A stretch of DNA of 25,137 nt from 73-13 sp035556395 (GCA_035556395.1 DATMFB010000210.1:1-25137), one strand, 5' to 3'. Shown: positions 5,149 to 15,447, counted from the stretch's first letter. Translations and numbers: made by a program. The notes: generated from the letters alone by a model not told the origin.

Positions 5149-6122
5149 CCCGGCTGCGCCGCACCCGCTCTACGGATCCCGGGATTCGGCGCCGACGGCG
5201 CGGGGCCGGGTTCTCGTACACGGATCCGGACGGCGTGGTCCTGCGCGGCGCGAGCGCCGAGCCGGTGCTCGAGCGACTGCATTCCCTCGCGATCCCACCG
5301 GCCTGGACCGACGTCTGGATCGCGACGCGACCGAATGCGCACATCCAGGCGACCGGGGTCGATGCCGCGGGCCGGCGGCAGTATCTCTACCATCGGGCGT
5401 GGCGTGAGCGCAGCGACCGGGAGAAGTTCGAGCGGATGCTCGAGCTCGCGCGCGTGCTGCCCGAGGTGCGACGCGGTGTCACCCGCGACCTGCGCGGCGA
5501 AGGCCTCGGTCGGGACCGGGTGCTTGCGGGGGCCTTCCGGCTGCTCGACTCGGCCTCGCTGCGCGTCGGATCCGACCGGTACGCGGATGAGCACGGCAGC
5601 TACGGCCTCACGACGCTCCTCTGCGCCCATGCATCGGTGCACGACGAGGAGGACGTCATCCTGCGGTTTCCCGGCAAGAGCGGGCAGGCGTGGCGGTCCG
5701 AGCTGTCGGACCCGGACCTCGCGGCGCTCATCGCGGCGCTCAAGCGGCGCGGTCCGAGAGCCCGGCTCCTCGCCTGGCGGGACGCGGACGGACGCGTGCA
5801 TCCGCTGAGGCCGGAGGATGTCAACGCCGACATCCGTCGCCGGACCGGAGGGGACTTCACGGCCAAGGACTTCCGCACGCTGCGCGGGACCGCCGTCGCG
5901 GCGGCGAGTCTCGCGCGCGCCGGTGCACGCTCCTCGGCGTCGGGCCGTCGGCGCGCGATCACTGCCGCCATGGGCGCGGTCGCCGATGCGCTCGGGAACA
6001 CCGTCGCGGTGGCGCGAGCCAGCTATGTCGACCCGCGCATCGTCGACCGCTACGAGCGCGGCGAGCTCGTCGATCCCTCCCGGTCGATCGAGCCGCAGCT
6101 GGTGCAGTTGTTGATGGAATAG
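5145..6122 (+). CDS. DNA topoisomerase IB (poxvirus type)
   Basis: The 325-aa enzyme relaxes supercoils through a 3'-phosphotyrosyl intermediate. Visible landmarks are RRQYLYH (78-83), LRVGS with the first catalytic Arg at 140, GSYGLTTL (151-158), FPGKSG with the catalytic Lys at 178, KDFRT with the second Arg at 244, and the active-site tyrosine in ASYVDPR (Y294). The His of the vaccinia HTP motif is Asn here (GNT, N285). The TTG start overlaps the upstream TGA (TTGA) and has GGGAAGGGA just before it, which indicates translational coupling to the dehydrogenase. In bacteria these enzymes are accessory and are often found with stress or repair genes. Confidence 0.92.
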   Translation: MTRLRRTRSTDPGIRRRRRGAGFSYTDPDGVVLRGASAEPVLERLHSLAIPPAWTDVWIATRPNAHIQATGVDAAGRRQYLYHRAWRERSDREKFERMLELARVLPEVRRGVTRDLRGEGLGRDRVLAGAFRLLDSASLRVGSDRYADEHGSYGLTTLLCAHASVHDEEDVILRFPGKSGQAWRSELSDPDLAALIAALKRRGPRARLLAWRDADGRVHPLRPEDVNADIRRRTGGDFTAKDFRTLRGTAVAAASLARAGARSSASGRRRAITAAMGAVADALGNTVAVARASYVDPRIVDRYERGELVDPSRSIEPQLVQLLME

Positions 6123-6160
6123 TTGACGGGCGCTCGATCAGACCAGTCTGACTATTCCGA

Positions 6161-7255
6161 CTAGTGTGCCTGCCTGATCCGGCGCAAGCTGAGCACGATG
6201 CCGCCGGCCGCCAGCAGCAGGACGCCGATCAGCCCCGCGGCGCCCCCATCGAGTCCCGTGGGTGGCAGCGCTGCGCCGACGGTGACGACGACCGGCGCGG
6301 AGGTCGACGTGGCGTTCGCACCATCGCCGGAGTAGACGGCGGTGATCGTGTGATCGCCAGGCGTGAGCGTCGTGATCGAGAGCGTCGCGGTGCCGCCCAC
6401 GACGGTCGCGCTGCCGAGCGATGACGTCCCGTCGAAGAACTCGACCGTGCCAGTCGGGGTGCTCCCCGTGACGGTGGCGGTCAGCTCCGTCGTCGCGCCC
6501 GCGGTGACCGGGTTCGGGCTCACGGTCAGCCCGGTGGTGGTCGGCAGGGGTGCCGCCGTGCAGATCGGTCGGGTCACGACGTTCTCGTCCAGGGTCACGG
6601 CGCCGTTCCTTGCGAGCAGTCGGCCCTCCACGGCGGCCCCGGTGGTGGCGGTGATCGAGGTGAGCGCGAGGATCGTGCCCTGGAAGGTCGAGTTCGTTCC
6701 CAGCGTCGCTGAGCTGCCGATCTGCCAGTAGACGTTGCAGAGGTCCGCACCATTGATGAGCGCCACGGTGCTGCTCGACGCGGTGGTGAGCGTCGAGCCG
6801 GTCCTGATGATGAACACCGAGTCCGCGACGCCCGCCGCATCCAGCGTGAGGGTGCCGGTGAGCTGCGCGGACGTGGCGAAGTCGTAGACCCCCGCGGGGA
6901 GCGTCAGGCCGCCGAGATCCTGCCCGGTGAGATCCGTCCCGGGCGGGAGTATCGCGATGTCGTTGTACGCCGTCGTCGTGTCGGTCTGCGCGGTGTCCGC
7001 CGTCGTATCGCCGGAATGGATGACGCCGAGGACGGTCCCGGGTGGGAAGCCGGTCACGGCGCTGCCGGGTGACACACCGAGTGCTCCCGTGACGACGGTC
7101 GGTCCCGTGTTGGTGACGGTCGAACCGGCGAGCACCGCGAAGTCCTCGGCGGTTCCGAGGAAGCCGTCATCGCCTGGCGCACCGAGCGCGGGCACGGCGA
7201 TCCCGATGGTGAGTAGCCCGGCAAGGCCGATTGTGGTGAAAATCTGGTGGCGCAT
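6161..7255 (-). CDS. Secreted DUF3494 (ice-binding-like) protein with Ig-like repeat and LPPTG sorting signal
   Basis: The 364-aa protein starts MRHQIFTTIGLAGLL and has a Sec signal peptide ending near ALGA (26). Residues 33-232 match DUF3494: LGTAEDFAVLAGSTVTNTG, the GVSPGSAVTGFPPG turn, LPAGVYDF, VFIIRTGSTL, NVYWQIGSSATLG and GRLLARNGAVTLDENVV. Residues 240-326 form an Ig-like repeat (SPNPVTAGATTELTATV, TGTVEFFDG, AVYSGDGANA). The end has LPPTG at 330-334, a helix and a basic tail RRIRQAH, a sortase-type cell-wall signal. DUF3494 folds as a beta-solenoid; some members bind ice and others may act as adhesins. The start at 7255 is chosen for the signal peptide and a GAGGGGG ribosome site. Confidence 0.9.
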   Translation of the reverse strand: MRHQIFTTIGLAGLLTIGIAVPALGAPGDDGFLGTAEDFAVLAGSTVTNTGPTVVTGALGVSPGSAVTGFPPGTVLGVIHSGDTTADTAQTDTTTAYNDIAILPPGTDLTGQDLGGLTLPAGVYDFATSAQLTGTLTLDAAGVADSVFIIRTGSTLTTASSSTVALINGADLCNVYWQIGSSATLGTNSTFQGTILALTSITATTGAAVEGRLLARNGAVTLDENVVTRPICTAAPLPTTTGLTVSPNPVTAGATTELTATVTGSTPTGTVEFFDGTSSLGSATVVGGTATLSITTLTPGDHTITAVYSGDGANATSTSAPVVVTVGAALPPTGLDGGAAGLIGVLLLAAGGIVLSLRRIRQAH

Positions 7256-7423
7256 TTGGTGCCCCCTCACGGGACCGATGCTGCACGTCCAGCAGGTGAT
7301 CGAGGCCGGCCGACACTGGCCCAGCTGTGCTCGCCTCTGGCTAGAACTACCGCAAGTCAACCACGCCGCGGCGGAACTTGGGACTACTGGCCGCCGGGCT
7401 CGGGCCGGGATGAGGACGACGAA

Positions 7424-7450
7424 GGGCTGAGATCCTTATGATCTCAGCCC
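7424..7450 (-). terminator. Perfect hairpin terminator of the tRNA-Pro gene
   Basis: Eleven-base perfect arms (GGGCTGAGATC on the minus strand, mirrored at 7424-7434 and 7440-7450) flank a 5-nt loop. Reading leftward, the stem is followed by CTTCGTCGTCC from 7424 down. It starts 7 nt beyond the tRNA 3' end, so it should end the tRNA transcript. Confidence 0.8.
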
Positions 7451-7456
7451 TGCACG

Positions 7457-7530
<74 letters not shown>

Positions 7531-7542
7531 AAGGACCTACAG

Positions 7543-7548
7543 AGTCTA
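7543..7548 (-). promoter_or_regulatory. -10 box of the tRNA-Pro promoter
   Basis: TAGACT on the minus strand matches TANNNT and lies 12 nt before the mature tRNA 5' end, a typical distance for a stable-RNA promoter. No convincing -35 was recognised. Confidence 0.45.
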
Positions 7549-7566
7549 CCGGATGTCGGGACCAGC

Positions 7567-8517
7567 TCAGGCGCTCGCGGGCGCGGCGACGAGCGTCAGC
7601 ACGACCGCCTCCGGCGGGCAGGCGAAGCGCACCGGCGCGTAGATCGACGTGCCGATTCCCGCGGACACCTCGAGCCAGGCGGTGCGCCGGGCGTGGGTCC
7701 AGGTGGAGAGTCCCTGCGCCTGCTCCCGAGGGATGTCGCAGTTGGTGACGAGCGCGGGCAGCCCCGGGATCCGCACCTGGCCGCCATGCGTGTGGCCGGC
7801 GAAGATGACGTCCGCGCCCTGCGTCGTGAATGCGTCGAGCACCCGACGATACGGCGCGTGCGCGAGGGCGAGGGTGACGGCGGGCTGATCCTCCGGCTTC
7901 ACCTCCCGCATCTCCTCCACCAGCTGGGGGAGCCGGTCGAGCCGATCGAGCCCCAGGTGCGGATCGTCGACGCCGATCAGCTCGAGGCTCGAGCCCCGCA
8001 GCTCGATCGCCCGGGCCTGCTCGGCGACGTCGAACCAACCGAGCTGGTCTTGTAGAAACGTCTCGAGGCCTGCCGTGTCGAGGCGCCCGCGCTCCTCAGC
8101 CCTGCTCGGCCCCGCGAAGTAGGCGAATGGATTGATCGCCCGCGGCGCGAAGTAGTCGTTCGACCCGTGGACGAAGGCGCCCGGCGTTCTCCGTGCCAGG
8201 AACGGCTCGAATGCCCGCCGCACGCCTGAAAGCCCGTCCTCGTGGCCGAGCAGGTCACCGGTCGTGATCACCAGATCCGGCTCGGTGATCGACGCGATCC
8301 GGGCGAGCCAGTCCTGCTTCTCCCGCTGCCACGGCGCCATGTGCAGGTCGCTCAGGTGCAGGATCGTGATCGTCCGCGATCCGGGCGCGAGTACCGGCAG
8401 GATCTCCGGGCGCACCTGGTAGCGGTTGCGCTCGATGAGCGCCCCCCACGCGAACGCGGCGAGACCGGCCGCGGCGACGACGCCGAGTGCCGTGCCGGTC
8501 GCGTTGACTCTTGTCAT
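7567..8517 (-). CDS. Membrane-anchored metallophosphoesterase (YkuE-like)
   Basis: The 316-aa protein has one N-terminal helix (about 8-27) and a calcineurin-like phosphoesterase domain. The metal ligands are visible: HLSDLHM (54-60), TTGDLLGHED (85-94), the GNHD-equivalent HGSNDYF (117-123, Ser replacing Asn and Asn replacing His), LAHAPYR (218-224) and FAGHTHGGQVRIPG (239-252). It probably hydrolyses phosphoesters at the outer face of the membrane, perhaps a lipid or cell-envelope substrate as in YkuE and UshA relatives; the substrate is unknown. Its ATG is 2 nt after the stop of the penicillin-binding protein, so the two form an operon. A GTG at 8550 is a less likely start. Confidence 0.9.
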   Translation of the reverse strand: MTRVNATGTALGVVAAAGLAAFAWGALIERNRYQVRPEILPVLAPGSRTITILHLSDLHMAPWQREKQDWLARIASITEPDLVITTGDLLGHEDGLSGVRRAFEPFLARRTPGAFVHGSNDYFAPRAINPFAYFAGPSRAEERGRLDTAGLETFLQDQLGWFDVAEQARAIELRGSSLELIGVDDPHLGLDRLDRLPQLVEEMREVKPEDQPAVTLALAHAPYRRVLDAFTTQGADVIFAGHTHGGQVRIPGLPALVTNCDIPREQAQGLSTWTHARRTAWLEVSAGIGTSIYAPVRFACPPEAVVLTLVAAPASA

Positions 8518-8519
8518 AT

Positions 8520-11165
8520 CTATGTGGGAGGCGGCGGGGCGAGTACGCACTGTGATGGGTCGGAACTGCTGAGCTCCACCCCGAGCGTCACTGCGGTCAG
8601 GTTCTTGACCTGAAGAGTGCCGCCTCCTGGAGTCATCGAGGTCACCGAGAGGGAGTTGACTCGCGGGTCCGTCGGCGGAACGGTCGCGGGCATGCTCGCT
8701 GCTCGCTGGTAGCCGGCCGGGCAGGTCCCAGCGACGCTGATCGTCGGGTAGTCGGCGGCGACGAGCGTGTTCTTCGCGTTGTTCACCGTCTGGCCCACCA
8801 CGTCGGGGATGACCGTCATGTTCTGGATGCTCTTGAACAATCTGATCGTCGTGCCGGCTCCGACCGCCTCGCCGGCACCCGGCATCTGGAGGGAGATCGT
8901 GTCCATCGGCTGATCAGAGTTCGCAGGACCACCGTCCTCGACGGCGAAACCGACCGCTTCAAGCGCCGCTTTCGCCTGGTCGTAGGTGAGGCCGAGGTTC
9001 GACACGTTGGGGACGATCGTGCGTCCACCGGTCTCGTACTTGCCGCTCGGCGCGGGGAACGCCCCGCCGCCGAAGCGCGCGTTCTGGAATGCCATGATCT
9101 CGCGCATGATGTCGTGACGTACGAGTCGGATCGCGCGCGGGATCCCGTCGATGTAGTAGCCGTACATGCTGAAGTGGCCGGTGATGTTGCCGGTCCAGAC
9201 GATCGTCGTGTTCGTCGTCGACGACATCGCGACCCAGGTCTGCTCGGAGTCGTTCGTCGTGCCCGTCTTCGAGAGCACCGGGATGCCGTCACCTGGATCC
9301 GACAGCTCGCCGGTGCCGTAGTACGTGTTCCCGACCATGACGTCGGCGACGGTCGCCGCGATGTCGGGGTCGACGGTCTGCGAGCACTTCGGAGTCTGCC
9401 CCGGGTGCGAGTTCCCGTCGGCATCGACCCAGGACTCGATGACGATCGGTTCGCAGGTCTTGCCGCCGCCCGCGATCGTCGCGTAGGCGGTCGCCATCGA
9501 CAGGGGCGTGACCTCGTTCGTGCCGATCACGTCCGAGGGGTATGTCGTCAGCGGGGTCTCGTCGCCGCGGATGACGCCCATCTTGGCGGCGAGCTCGGCG
9601 ATGTCGCAGAGGTCCATCTTCGAGGCCATTCGGAGGAAGACGCCGTTGATCGAGCCCCAGGTGCCGGTGCGGATCGTGTATGCGCCGGACTCGTGCGCGT
9701 CGTTGACGATCGGATAGTCGACGCCCGTGCCGTTGCAGCGATCGTGCCACTGGTTCGCGGGGATGAGCCCCTCGGAGCCGTCGATGACCTCGTTGACGCC
9801 GTGGTTCGTGATGAGCCATTGGGTCAGGGTGAAGAGCTTGTAGATCGAGCCCGGCTGGAACCCGGTCGAGTTGCCGTAGCTGTAGCTCGTGTTGAAGTTG
9901 ACGGCCGTCGACACGACGGGATTGTCGGGCTCGAAGGCGTCGTCGAAGACCTTGTTCTGCACCATCGCGCGGACCTTGCCGCTGGCCGGCTCGACGGTCA
10001 CCGCAGCCGCGCCGAACGCCCACTCCGTGACCCAGTTCGGTGCCCAGTTCCAGACGACGTGCTGCGCGGTGACCTGCGTCGGGTAGTCCATCGTCGTGTA
10101 GAGCGTGTAGCCGCCGCGGGCCCAGTTCTTCTGGCGCTCTTCGGGGGTGCTGCCGAGGAACTCGAAGTCCTTGACCGACTTGATGACGTAGTCGCAGAAC
10201 CAGCGGACCTCGGCCTGCGCGGTCCGGCAGCCCTGCTGCGCGACCTGGCCGTTTGCGACGAACGCCTCGTCGACCGGCATCGCGATGGTCTCGTCGTACT
10301 CCGCCTGGGTGATGTAGCCCTCGCCGAGCATCGCCTCCAGGACGTAGTCGCGGCGCTTCTCGTTCGCCTCGAGGCGCTCTGCCGTGCCCTCGGGGTCCTC
10401 CGGGTCGACGTAGAGGTTGCGAGCGTTGGGGTACTGCACGATCGCGATGAGCGAAGCGGCCTGCGCGAGGTTGAGCTGCGAGGCGTGGACGCCGAAGTAG
10501 CGCTGCGCTGCCGCCTCGATGCCGTACGTCTGCGCGCCGAAGTAGGCGATGTTCAGGTACGCGGTGATGATCTCCTTCTTCGTGTACTTCTTCTCGAGAC
10601 CGACCGCGATCTTCATCTCCTTGATCTTGCGATCGAAGGACGTAGCCGTCGCCTCCGCGTAGGCGGCCCGGCGCTCCTCCTCCGTCGGGAGGTTGTACGC
10701 CTCCTGGACGAAGGTCTGCTTGACGAGCTGCATCGTGAGCGTCGAGGCGCCCGACTCGATGTCGCCCGAGGTGACGTTGCCGAGGGCCGCGCGGATGACG
10801 CCCGGGATGTCGACGCCGCCGTGCTCGTAGAACCGGCGGTCCTCGCCCGCGACGAGCGCGTCGATGACGACGGGCGCGATCTGCGTGTACGGGACCTCTT
10901 CGCGGTTCTGGTCGAAGACCGTCGCGACTTCGACCCAGCCGCCGTCGCCGTGCGCCATGATGACGTTGCGCTGCGGGAGGTCGTCGAGCTCGAAGTAGTC
11001 GGGGATCGAGTCGAAGACGCCGATCGCGCTCGATGCGGCGATCCCGGTCAGTGCAACCGCCGGGGCGACCGTCACGGTCACCAGCACACCGGCGACGGCA
11101 CCGAAGCCGACGAGCCCGAGGAGACCAGTGACCCAGTTGCGGCGCGGAGCATCCTGGGCAGACAT
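8520..11165 (-). CDS. Class A penicillin-binding protein with PASTA domains
   Basis: This 881-aa bifunctional peptidoglycan synthase has an N-terminal membrane anchor at about 13-46. The GT51 glycosyltransferase includes the catalytic Glu in AGEDRRFYEHGG (E108) and ESGASTLTMQLVKQ (137-150). The transpeptidase has the SxxK serine in PGSIYK (S440-K443), SIN (505-507) and KTG (633-635). Two C-terminal PASTA-like domains start at about 717 (IVPNVSNLGLTYDQAKAAL) and 785 (VIPDVVGQTVNNAKNTL). It polymerises and cross-links lipid II outside the membrane; PASTA domains may sense muropeptides. The start MSAQDAPRRN has CTGGAG and also a TACCCT -10-like box 7 nt upstream, so it could be leaderless. It is divergent from the RidA operon and upstream of the phosphoesterase. 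Confidence 0.95.
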   Translation of the reverse strand: MSAQDAPRRNWVTGLLGLVGFGAVAGVLVTVTVAPAVALTGIAASSAIGVFDSIPDYFELDDLPQRNVIMAHGDGGWVEVATVFDQNREEVPYTQIAPVVIDALVAGEDRRFYEHGGVDIPGVIRAALGNVTSGDIESGASTLTMQLVKQTFVQEAYNLPTEEERRAAYAEATATSFDRKIKEMKIAVGLEKKYTKKEIITAYLNIAYFGAQTYGIEAAAQRYFGVHASQLNLAQAASLIAIVQYPNARNLYVDPEDPEGTAERLEANEKRRDYVLEAMLGEGYITQAEYDETIAMPVDEAFVANGQVAQQGCRTAQAEVRWFCDYVIKSVKDFEFLGSTPEERQKNWARGGYTLYTTMDYPTQVTAQHVVWNWAPNWVTEWAFGAAAVTVEPASGKVRAMVQNKVFDDAFEPDNPVVSTAVNFNTSYSYGNSTGFQPGSIYKLFTLTQWLITNHGVNEVIDGSEGLIPANQWHDRCNGTGVDYPIVNDAHESGAYTIRTGTWGSINGVFLRMASKMDLCDIAELAAKMGVIRGDETPLTTYPSDVIGTNEVTPLSMATAYATIAGGGKTCEPIVIESWVDADGNSHPGQTPKCSQTVDPDIAATVADVMVGNTYYGTGELSDPGDGIPVLSKTGTTNDSEQTWVAMSSTTNTTIVWTGNITGHFSMYGYYIDGIPRAIRLVRHDIMREIMAFQNARFGGGAFPAPSGKYETGGRTIVPNVSNLGLTYDQAKAALEAVGFAVEDGGPANSDQPMDTISLQMPGAGEAVGAGTTIRLFKSIQNMTVIPDVVGQTVNNAKNTLVAADYPTISVAGTCPAGYQRAASMPATVPPTDPRVNSLSVTSMTPGGGTLQVKNLTAVTLGVELSSSDPSQCVLAPPPPT

Positions 11166-11218
11166 AGACTCCAGGGTACGGGATGCGCCTTCGCGCCTAG
11201 CTGAACGGATGCCGCGAA

Positions 11219-11377
11219 ATGACAGTCTGGGAATACACGGTGACACCGCTCCTCCTGCATCAGGAGGCGAAGATCCTCAACAACTGGGGGTCCGACGGCT
11301 GGGAACTCGTGACGATCCAACAGGGTCCGCAGGGCGGGCTCATCGCGTTCCTCAAGCGTCCCGTCCCTTCGGAATAA
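11219..11377 (+). CDS. Conserved 52-aa small protein (DUF4177-like)
   Basis: The protein MTVWEYTVTPLLLHQEAKIL goes on to NNWGSDGWELVTIQ and LIAFLKRP. The pattern WEY...ILN.WG..GWELV resembles the small DUF4177-type fold with conserved Trp-Glu-Tyr and Gly-Trp-Glu-Leu. No enzymatic function is known. It starts 53 bp from the divergent penicillin-binding protein and is followed after 13 bp by RidA, so it is the first gene of the 52-aa / RidA / MurE-like operon. A TAGCTG near 11199 could be its -10 box. Confidence 0.8.
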   Translation: MTVWEYTVTPLLLHQEAKILNNWGSDGWELVTIQQGPQGGLIAFLKRPVPSE

Positions 11378-11390
11378 CTAGGAGAACGCC

Positions 11391-11852
11391 ATGGGTGCCA
11401 TCGCCGATCGACTCGCCGAGCTGGGACTCGAGCTGCCCGCCGTGGCGGCGCCGGCCGGCGCCTACGTGCCCGCGGTCGTGACGGGCAATCTCGTCTTCAC
11501 CGCGGGCCAGCTGCCGTTCGCCGACGGCGCTCTCCCCGCGACCGGGAAGGTCGGCGCCGAGGTGAGCGCGGAGGACGCGGCCGCGTATGCGCGGATCGCC
11601 GCACTCAACGCGCTCGCGGCGGCGGGGAGCGCGATCGGCTCGCTCGACCGCGTCACGCGCGTCGTCAAGACGGTCGTCTTCGTCGCCTCGGCCCCCGACT
11701 TCAGCGGCCAGCCGGCCGTCGCCAATGGCGCGTCGGGTCTCGTCGTCGACGTGTTCGGCGAACCGGGCAAGCACGCCCGCTCGGCCGTCGGTGTCGCCGT
11801 GCTCCCGTTCGACGCTCCCGTGGAGGTCGAGCTGATCCTCGAGTTCGCGTGA
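11391..11852 (+). CDS. RidA family protein (YjgF/YER057c/UK114)
   Basis: The 153-aa protein carries family landmarks: VVTGNLVFTAGQLPF (29-43), ALNALAAAGSAIGSLDRVTRVVKTVVFVAS (71-100), VFGEPGKHARSAVGVAVLPFDAPVEVEL (121-148), and Arg130 at the position that binds the carboxylate in RidA. RidA proteins hydrolyse reactive enamine/imine intermediates produced by PLP enzymes; this long-form subgroup is less studied. AGGAG lies 7 nt before the ATG. Its TGA overlaps the GTG of the MurE-like gene, so the two are cotranslated, although a functional link is not established. Confidence 0.9.
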   Translation: MGAIADRLAELGLELPAVAAPAGAYVPAVVTGNLVFTAGQLPFADGALPATGKVGAEVSAEDAAAYARIAALNALAAAGSAIGSLDRVTRVVKTVVFVASAPDFSGQPAVANGASGLVVDVFGEPGKHARSAVGVAVLPFDAPVEVELILEFA

Positions 11853-13321
11853 TTCCAGGGCGTCTGCGCCAGGACAGCCGACTCGTCTCGCCCGGCGACG
11901 TCTTCGTCGCGCTTGACGGGGTCGTGCCGGCTAAGGGCGACTGGGTCGCGGACGCGCTCGCGCGCGGTGCCGCGGAGGTCTGGGTCGACGTGGCGCTCGC
12001 CGACGTCCCGGACGACCCGCGGGTCATCGCGTTCTCCCCCCTGGTCGACGTCGTGGGACAGCTCGCCTCCGACTGGTACGGGCGGCCGTCGGAGCAGGTC
12101 ACCGTCTTCGGCGTCACCGGCACGAACGGCAAGACCTCGACCGTCCAGCTCCTCGCCCAGGCCTGGGAGATGCTCGGCCTGCGCGCCGCGACGATCGGGA
12201 CCCTCGGCGCCGCGATGCACGGTGACGACCTGACGCTGAACGGCTACACGACCCCGCCCGTCACGCGACTGCACGAGCTGCTCGCAGAGTTCCGGGAGCG
12301 CGGCGCGACCCGCATCGCGCTCGAGGTCTCCTCGCACGCGCTCGAGGAGCGCCGGGCCGACGGCGTCGCGTTCGACGCGGTGCACTACGCGAACCTGACC
12401 CGCGACCACCTCGACTACCACGGCTCGATGGAGCACTACGCGGCGCAGAAGGCGAAGATCTACGGGCTCGCGGGGAAGTTTGCGGGGAAGCTCGCGGGGA
12501 AGTCTGCGGCGCCGCTCGCGATCGGGAATCTGGATGATGGCCACGTACGAGAGGCCTGGGGCGCGCTCCCCGAGGATCGCGAGCGGGTCGGGCTCAGCTC
12601 GCTCGGCGCGCCGAATGCGACGATCCGCGCGGAGCGGCTGCGGTTCGAGATCGCGGGCACGACGTTCGACCTGGTCGACGACGGGGCGGACGGGGGCACC
12701 GTCACCGTCACCTCGCCGCTCATCGGCCGGTTCAACGTCGACAACCTGCTCGCGGTCGTCGCCGTGCTGCGCCGCGTCGACGGCCTGCCGCTGGAGGACA
12801 TCGCCGCGATCGTGCCGGCGCTGCGGGCCCCCAACGGGCGCATGTGGCGCATCCGCCCCGACGACTCGCTGCCGACCGTCATCGTCGACGCGGGCCACAC
12901 GCCCGACGCGATGCGCCAGGCGGTGACCGCCCTCGGCGAGTACGGGTTCGCGCGGATCATCACGGTCTTCGGCGCGACAGGGGATCGCGACCCCGGCAAG
13001 CGCCCCGAGATGGCACAGGCGGTCGAGGACGGCTCCGACGTCGTGATCGTGACCGACGACGACGTCCACGACGAGGACGGCGACGCGATCGTCGCGCAGC
13101 TGCTCGAGGCGATGCGCGCGCCAGAGGCGGCGACCGTGATCCGCGACCGCACCTCGGCCGTCGAGCACGCGATCCGTCTCGCGGGGCCGGACGATGTCGT
13201 TCTCCTCGCCGGCAAGGGCCACGAGCCGATGCAGATCGTCGCGAACCACGTCGAGATCCCCTACTCCGACATCGAGACGGCCGAGCGGGTGCTCGCCCGG
13301 ATCCTCGCAGAACGCGGTTGA
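11849..13321 (+). CDS. MurE-like Mur ligase (UDP-MurNAc-tripeptide synthetase family)
   Basis: The 490-aa ATP-dependent amide ligase has GTNGKTST (91-98), TTPP (134-137), EVSSHALEE (159-167), NLTRDHLDYHGSMEHY (182-197), AQKAKIYG with the likely carbamylated Lys (199-206), GRFNVDN (293-299), GHTPDAM (349-355), GATGDRDPGKRPEM (375-388) and AGKGHE (454-459). These are MurE landmarks. However, the amino-acid-specificity loop that reads DNPR in meso-DAP enzymes is DDDVHDEDG here (403-411), and DYAHTPD is DAGHTPD. It may add a different diamino acid, as expected for B-type peptidoglycan, or act on another substrate. It sits in a RidA operon rather than beside murF/mraY. The start is a GTG overlapping the RidA stop. 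Confidence 0.88.
   Translation: MIPGRLRQDSRLVSPGDVFVALDGVVPAKGDWVADALARGAAEVWVDVALADVPDDPRVIAFSPLVDVVGQLASDWYGRPSEQVTVFGVTGTNGKTSTVQLLAQAWEMLGLRAATIGTLGAAMHGDDLTLNGYTTPPVTRLHELLAEFRERGATRIALEVSSHALEERRADGVAFDAVHYANLTRDHLDYHGSMEHYAAQKAKIYGLAGKFAGKLAGKSAAPLAIGNLDDGHVREAWGALPEDRERVGLSSLGAPNATIRAERLRFEIAGTTFDLVDDGADGGTVTVTSPLIGRFNVDNLLAVVAVLRRVDGLPLEDIAAIVPALRAPNGRMWRIRPDDSLPTVIVDAGHTPDAMRQAVTALGEYGFARIITVFGATGDRDPGKRPEMAQAVEDGSDVVIVTDDDVHDEDGDAIVAQLLEAMRAPEAATVIRDRTSAVEHAIRLAGPDDVVLLAGKGHEPMQIVANHVEIPYSDIETAERVLARILAERG
12467..12502. repeat. Three 12-bp tandem repeats within the MurE-like gene
   Basis: CTCGCGGGGAAG, TTTGCGGGGAAG and CTCGCGGGGAAG are consecutive and in frame. They encode LAGK, FAGK and LAGK at residues 207-218, just after the likely carbamylated lysine region, as an apparent loop expansion. 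Confidence 0.9.
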
Positions 13322-13353
13322 GGCCAGGATCACGGGCCTGAGACGACGAGTGC

Positions 13354-13394
13354 GCCGGGCGAGGACGTTTCCCGCGGGAGTCCCCTTGCCCGGC
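13354..13394. terminator. Bidirectional hairpin between convergent MurE-like and acetyl-CoA synthetase genes
   Basis: Outer arms GCCGGGC (13354-13360) and GCCCGGC (13388-13394) enclose further pairing of AGGAC with GTCCCCT around a CCCGCGGG core. It lies wholly in the 95-bp gap between two stop codons. There is no U-tract, as is common for actinobacterial terminators. Confidence 0.55.
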
Positions 13395-13416
13395 GGTTCG
13401 CTCCTTGCCTGCGTGC

Positions 13417-15441
<2,025 letters not shown>

Positions 15442-15447
15442 TGGCTC

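Noticed and set aside
9114..11204. A 696-codon plus-strand frame opposite the penicillin-binding protein
   Set aside because: It is a shadow frame with Asp/Arg/Val/Leu-rich low-information translation and no motifs.
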